Assembly: GCA_910587505.1 (NCBI GenBank)
Contig: CAJULD010000007.1
Span: 28,287-92,286 of the forward strand
DNA from: an uncultured Oscillospiraceae bacterium
Lineage (GTDB): Bacteria > Bacillota > Clostridia > Oscillospirales > Oscillospiraceae
Length of the DNA stretch: 64,000 nt
Reading direction: 5' to 3'
This document shows, piece after piece, positions 60,397 through 64,000 of this stretch. The position numbers and the translations under genes are program-made. The notes beneath the pieces are model-generated. The model was not told the DNA's origin and searched no databases. It worked only from the letters and a program-made list of their open reading frames with translations. How positions within the stretch are numbered: the stretch's first letter is position 1; every line of letters starts with the position of its first letter.

Positions 60397-60414
60397 GGCA
60401 ACTCCTCCTTTCCC

Positions 60415-60501
60415 GGCGGCGCCGGGCGCCGCCTCCGCTTTTTCTTTTCAGATTCGCCCGGGGCGGGGTGGGGGGTACTTTACCCGAGAGGGAAAAATAC
60501 C
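60415..60501 (-). repeat. intergenic repeat B, copy 2 (before mgtE)
   Basis: Read on the minus strand: an imperfect hairpin GGTATTTTTCCC with GGGTAAAGTACC, then CCCCGCCCC, GGCGAATCTGAAAAG and AAAAAGCGGAGGCGGC. It matches 54914-55000 in order and lies just upstream of the mgtE ribosome site. Confidence 0.6.
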
Positions 60502-60586
60502 TGCGGGCCCGTCCGCTGCCTTGCGGCGCTTTTGCGCTGAGGCCGCCTCCGCGGCCCCGCGGGAGCCGCAGAGGCCCCGGAAAAGA

Positions 60587-62242
60587 TCACAGCCGGTTCA
60601 CCACCGGAATGACCATGGGACTCCTCCTGGTATGTTTAAAAAGATAGCCGCTGATGGCGGATTTAACCGTGCTCTTCAGCTCCGCGGTATCCCGTCCGCC
60701 CTTGCCAAGGGCAGACAGCGCGGCGGAGGACGCTACCTCCCCCAGCTCCCGCATCAGATCCTCGGATTCCTTTACATAAATAAACCCGCGGGTAATAATC
60801 TCCGGCTCGTGCATGAGCTGTCCGTGCTGGAGATTCAGAATCACCACCACCATGCCGTCCTCGGCGAGAATCTTCCTGTCCCGCAGGACCACCGCGCCCA
60901 CGTCGCCTACGCCGCTGCCGTCCACCAGTACGGAGCCGGAGGGAACGGGCGCTTCCGCCAGCTTGATGGTCCTGGTGGTCAGCTCGATCACGCTGCCAAT
61001 GTCCGCCAGAACAATATTTTTCCGGTTCATCCCCATTTCCATGGCCAGGTTCATGTGGCGGCGGAGCATCTTCTGCTCGCCGTGGAGGGGAACGAAGAAC
61101 CGGGGCCGGGTCAGGGCATGGATGATCTTCAGCTCCTCCTGGCAGGCGTGGCCGGAGACATGGAGGGGATCGGAGCGGTCGTAGATCACGTCCACGCCCT
61201 TCCGGAACAGCTCGTTGATAACCCGGCCAATGGTTTTCTCGTTGCCGGGAATGGCGGAGGCGGAGATGATGACCCGGTCTCCGGGACCCACGTCGATCTG
61301 CCGGTGCTGGGAGAAGGCCATACGGTAAAGGGCGCTCATTTCCTCCCCCTGGCTGCCGGTGGTGACCAGAACCTGCTGCTCCAGCGGCAGGGACCTGATC
61401 TTGTTCAGGTCAAGCACGGTGTTTTTGGGCAGCTTCATGTACCCCAGCTCCGTGGCCACCTTCATGATGTTTTCCATACTGCGCCCGGAGACGGCCACCT
61501 TCCGCCCGCAGGCGGCCGCGGCGTCGATAACCTGCTGGATACGGTGGACGTTGGAAGCGAAGGTGGTGACGATGATTCGCTGCCGGCAGCCGGTGAAGAG
61601 CCGGTCAAAGGTCTTGCCCACAATGGACTCGCTCATGGTATAGCCCGGCCGCTCCACGTTGGTGGAGTCCGCCAGCAGAGCCAGCACGCCCTCCTTCCCC
61701 AGCTCGCCGAAGCGGCCCAGATCGATCACGTCTCCGTCGATGGGGGTGGAATCGATCTTGAAATCGCCGGTGTGGATGATGACGCCCATGCTGGTGTGAA
61801 TGGCGAAGGCCACGGAATCGGCGATGGAGTGGTTCACGTGGATGAATTCCACGTAGAACTTGCCCACCCGGATCATCTCGCCGGCCTCCACAGTGACCAG
61901 CCTGGTCTGCCTGGCGAGGCCGTGCTCCTCCAGCTTCAGCTTGATGAGCCCCGCCGTCAGGCGGGTGCAGTACACCGGCATGTTCACCTGCCGGAGGATA
62001 TAGGGAATGGCCCCGATGTGATCCTCGTGGCCGTGGGTGATAAACAGGCCCCGGATGCGCGCCCTGTTCTTCACCAGATAGGTTACGTCGGGAATCACCA
62101 GGTCAATGCCGTACATGTCCCCGTCCGGGAAGCCCATGCCGCAGTCCACGACAATGATCTCTCCGCCGTGTTCGTACACGGTCATGTTCTTGCCAACCTC
62201 GTTGAGACCGCCAAGGGGAATAATTTTCATTTTTTCTGCCAA
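60587..62242 (-). CDS. rnj: ribonuclease J
   Basis: A 551-residue metallo-beta-lactamase/beta-CASP ribonuclease with endo- and 5'-exonuclease activity in Firmicutes. The zinc motif is HGHEDH at residues 70-75. SGHACQEELK carries a later metal or substrate histidine of the family, and the C-terminal dimer domain is complete. The start is TTG at 62242 with AAGGAG at good spacing; the ATG at 62230 is too far from it. An extended -10 promoter is at 62502-62510. Confidence 0.94.
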   Translation of the reverse strand: MAEKMKIIPLGGLNEVGKNMTVYEHGGEIIVVDCGMGFPDGDMYGIDLVIPDVTYLVKNRARIRGLFITHGHEDHIGAIPYILRQVNMPVYCTRLTAGLIKLKLEEHGLARQTRLVTVEAGEMIRVGKFYVEFIHVNHSIADSVAFAIHTSMGVIIHTGDFKIDSTPIDGDVIDLGRFGELGKEGVLALLADSTNVERPGYTMSESIVGKTFDRLFTGCRQRIIVTTFASNVHRIQQVIDAAAACGRKVAVSGRSMENIMKVATELGYMKLPKNTVLDLNKIRSLPLEQQVLVTTGSQGEEMSALYRMAFSQHRQIDVGPGDRVIISASAIPGNEKTIGRVINELFRKGVDVIYDRSDPLHVSGHACQEELKIIHALTRPRFFVPLHGEQKMLRRHMNLAMEMGMNRKNIVLADIGSVIELTTRTIKLAEAPVPSGSVLVDGSGVGDVGAVVLRDRKILAEDGMVVVILNLQHGQLMHEPEIITRGFIYVKESEDLMRELGEVASSAALSALGKGGRDTAELKSTVKSAISGYLFKHTRRSPMVIPVVNRL

Positions 62243-62501
62243 AATATTGCACTCCTTTTTGTGATATCAATCAAATTTCTGGATGAAAAGCGCAACACAA
62301 ACAGACGGGAAGAGCCTCCTTTTTTCAACCGCACCTCGCATCATGGGTTGCCGGGAAGCCTCTGCCCGCTTATGGATGACTTTTCGATGCTGCGCCGCCC
62401 GCGGCGCACAGCATAAAGATATTTATCACAGGCCCGCCCGCAGCGGCCTGGGAAAAACAGGAAAGGAGGCGCGGCATACCGCGCCGTAAGCCATTTGATA
62501 T

Positions 62502-62510
62502 AGTATACCA
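62502..62510 (-). promoter_or_regulatory. extended -10 promoter of RNase J
   Basis: On the minus strand TGGTATACT carries a TATACT hexamer with the TGn extension. The -35 is weak. The leader before the TTG is about 255 bases and holds AT-rich and GC-hairpin segments but no recognised riboswitch. Confidence 0.55.
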
Positions 62511-62770
62511 CAGCTTTTCCCAAAAGTATACATAAATTTTCCAGCCGCTGCGGAAAGGGCGGCAGAGGGATTTTCCGCCAAGTCACAGCGGAACCTGCAT
62601 TCACAATCATTGGACGCCGTCTGGAGGGCCTTTTTTCCGCGGCGTGTACGTCGTTTTTCGCGCTAAGCCGGCATTTGCCGGCCCACGGGGGAAAAACCTT
62701 TACGCGAAGCGGGCGGCGAATTGTGTGCTACAGGCCACAAATGCGGCGCAAAGCGAAGCGGGACCTGTTC

Positions 62771-62795
62771 AAAAAAGTGGCGCAGCCACTTTTTT
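62771..62795. terminator. bidirectional terminator-like hairpin
   Basis: AAAAAAGTGGC, a GCA loop, then GCCACTTTTTT. It lies downstream of the minus-strand peptidase gene, in the 637-base gap before RNase J (62243-62879), where no gene was seen. Confidence 0.75.
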
Positions 62796-62802
62796 GACAC
62801 GC

Positions 62803-62836
62803 AAAAGACAAGACCGCCTGTGGCAGTCTTGTCTTT
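62803..62836. terminator. bidirectional terminator after the S41 peptidase
   Basis: AAAAGACAAGAC pairs with GTCTTGTCTTTT. It lies 44 bases after the peptidase stop on the minus strand. Confidence 0.85.
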
Positions 62837-62879
62837 TGTGCCTGGCAGACTCTATAGACGCCGGTGTGCCGCGGGCGCA

Positions 62880-64000
62880 TCAGTAACGGAGTTCTCCATT
62901 GATCGCCATCAGGCATGTTTCCAACGCGCCGCGCCCCTCTTCCGGCACAATATCAGGGACGGTCCCGGAAGTGCCGTTGCAGGTTCCGTCTAAGTTAAAC
63001 GACAAATATGTCTCATACGCAACGATCAACCCCGAATAGGGAAGTGCCATATAATAGGGCGCAGCACCTTTCCCGCTTCCTCCGGTGTTCGTGCCGACCA
63101 GCGTTGCAAATCCCGTCTCCTTGCAAAAGCAAACGAAACTTTCCGTCGCAGAGTAGCAGTATTTGTCAACAAGTACCCATATCTTTCCATGAAATCTATC
63201 CGGCACATCCTCGCCGGTAAAAGTCATCTTTGGGACTTTTAAAAATGTATCCATGCCAGTTACCATGTCCGGCGAAATATAAGGGAAGTCTTCCTGCCAT
63301 GAATCATCGGTATAGCGTGTAATAAAACCCCGGCTTTTATCAAATTCAGGATCCAGCATCAGATTCAGCGACCCAGACCTGGCTGCCCAAAGCTCAATAT
63401 ATTCATATCTCTGCTGTGCCTGTGCCAGAAATGGCACAATTCCCAACATCCAGCCACCTTCATCTCCACCTCTATTTCCACGGACATCTATGATGAGATG
63501 TTCTTCCTGAGAGATACCTGAGAAAAAGTCCTCAAGCCTGGTCTGCGCAGCGTCATCCCACTGGCTGAAGGATGCAATTCTCAAATAAGGGACTCCTCCC
63601 TCTACATATCCAGTAAGCAAATGTTGCGATATAGGCTTCAATTTGTCTATGCTGACCCGCTCGCCCTCCTCTGAATCAGAATTGGAACCGTCGTAACCCC
63701 AGGGTGGAAGCTGTTGTATATGTTTATTAAAATATCTGTAGGAAAGCTCTGATTTAGGATTGCTAACAAGTTCAAATTTTTTTTGTGTATGAGCACTTTC
63801 GGAATTCTTGAAGAGGTCAAGCAGATTGACACGAGACTGAACCGAAACCAGAAACAGATGGCCAACAGACTGAAATTCTCGCAGACAGTCGTCAATCGCC
63901 TGGAGAAAGCAAGCTTGCCCAATATATCCATAGGAGGCGTGACCGTCCAGGACCTGGCGGTAATCCGCCTTTACTTCTTCCCAGTCGATCCCCAATTCCC
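62880..64000 (-). CDS. S41-family peptidase, C-terminal part
   Basis: A minus-strand gene running past the right edge, with at least 373 codons visible. The protease core has HLIIDVRGNRGGDEGG and YCYSATESFV, whose serine is the nucleophile of S41 tail-specific proteases, and an end with GTVPDIVPEEG. The N-terminal part, near LGIDWEEVKADY, resembles other S41 proteins. Its DNA is visibly less GC-rich than the neighbours and uses more A/T-ending codons, hinting at a different origin. The true start lies outside the window. Confidence 0.85.
   Translation of the reverse strand, partial: ELGIDWEEVKADYRQVLDGHASYGYIGQACFLQAIDDCLREFQSVGHLFLVSVQSRVNLLDLFKNSESAHTQKKFELVSNPKSELSYRYFNKHIQQLPPWGYDGSNSDSEEGERVSIDKLKPISQHLLTGYVEGGVPYLRIASFSQWDDAAQTRLEDFFSGISQEEHLIIDVRGNRGGDEGGWMLGIVPFLAQAQQRYEYIELWAARSGSLNLMLDPEFDKSRGFITRYTDDSWQEDFPYISPDMVTGMDTFLKVPKMTFTGEDVPDRFHGKIWVLVDKYCYSATESFVCFCKETGFATLVGTNTGGSGKGAAPYYMALPYSGLIVAYETYLSFNLDGTCNGTSGTVPDIVPEEGRGALETCLMAINGELRY

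Noticed and set aside
60397..60586. M-box magnesium riboswitch before mgtE
   Set aside because: The sequence is taken up by repeat B and GC-rich hairpins. I could not match the conserved M-box segments.
60278..62416. A 712-codon open frame on the plus strand
   Set aside because: Antisense to RNase J, whose metal-binding motifs are clear.

Overview
The window is GC-rich chromosomal DNA (roughly 60% by eye) from a motile Gram-positive bacterium of the class Clostridia, most likely a flagellated member of the Oscillospiraceae. Grounds: the gene order flgM-flgN-flgK-flgL-yviE-fliW-csrA matches that known from Bacillus/Clostridia. The fla/che order (flgB to sigD, with FliY, CheC, CheD and CheV) is also of Firmicutes type, start sites carry strong GGAGG-like ribosome sites, and WalK/YycH/YycI and RNase J are present. 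No rRNA, tRNA, CRISPR array or insertion sequence was recognised.

Layout. (1) 1-174, minus: start of an unrecognised small gene, possibly PilZ-like. (2) 485-6885: late-flagellar operon flgM, flgN, flgK, flgL, yviE, fliW, csrA. (3) 7286-35268: one long fla/che operon for the basal body, export gate, hook, motor (motAB), switch (fliG, fliM, fliY), sigma-28 and adaptation proteins (cheC, cheD, cheV), ending with a degenerate EAL-HDOD protein and a strong terminator. (4) 35434-36442: a small autoregulated-looking operon, membrane protein / XRE repressor / membrane protein, with two matching palindromes around its promoter. (5) 36464-38257, minus: a ParA-type ATPase and a ComFB-domain protein with a 53-dipeptide Glu-Pro rod, divergent from fliD. 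(6) 38403-47949: fliD, fliS, a FliT-like gene, an FtsE-like ATPase without FtsX, a chemoreceptor, an FtsA-like protein, a lipoprotein and YjfB. (7) 48612-49883, minus: DAHP synthase behind an attenuator whose 16-residue leader peptide carries Phe, Tyr and Trp codons. (8) 50017-54515: an ABC exporter whose permease has a very long coiled coil. (9) 55053-58946: WalK, YycH and YycI, without WalR. (10) 58973-62507, minus: MgtE and RNase J. (11) 62880-64000, minus: the C-terminal part of an S41 peptidase with lower GC.

How it works together. Regions 2, 3, 5 and 6 encode most of a flagellum plus part of the chemotaxis system: early genes from a sigma-A promoter at 7104-7132, and late genes (fliD, probably flgM) from sigma-28 sites served by the sigma factor at 29441 and restrained by FlgM. 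Absent from the window are flagellin, fliL, flhF, flhG, cheA, cheW, cheB and cheR. The axial proteins FlgK, FlgL, FlgE and FliD all carry long, compositionally different central insertions. The least explained parts are the ParA/ComFB-rod pair, the FtsE-like/FtsA-like genes inside the motility cluster, a 340-residue protein between fliJ and fliK, two families of intergenic repeats, and the doubled CheY-docking motif in FliY.
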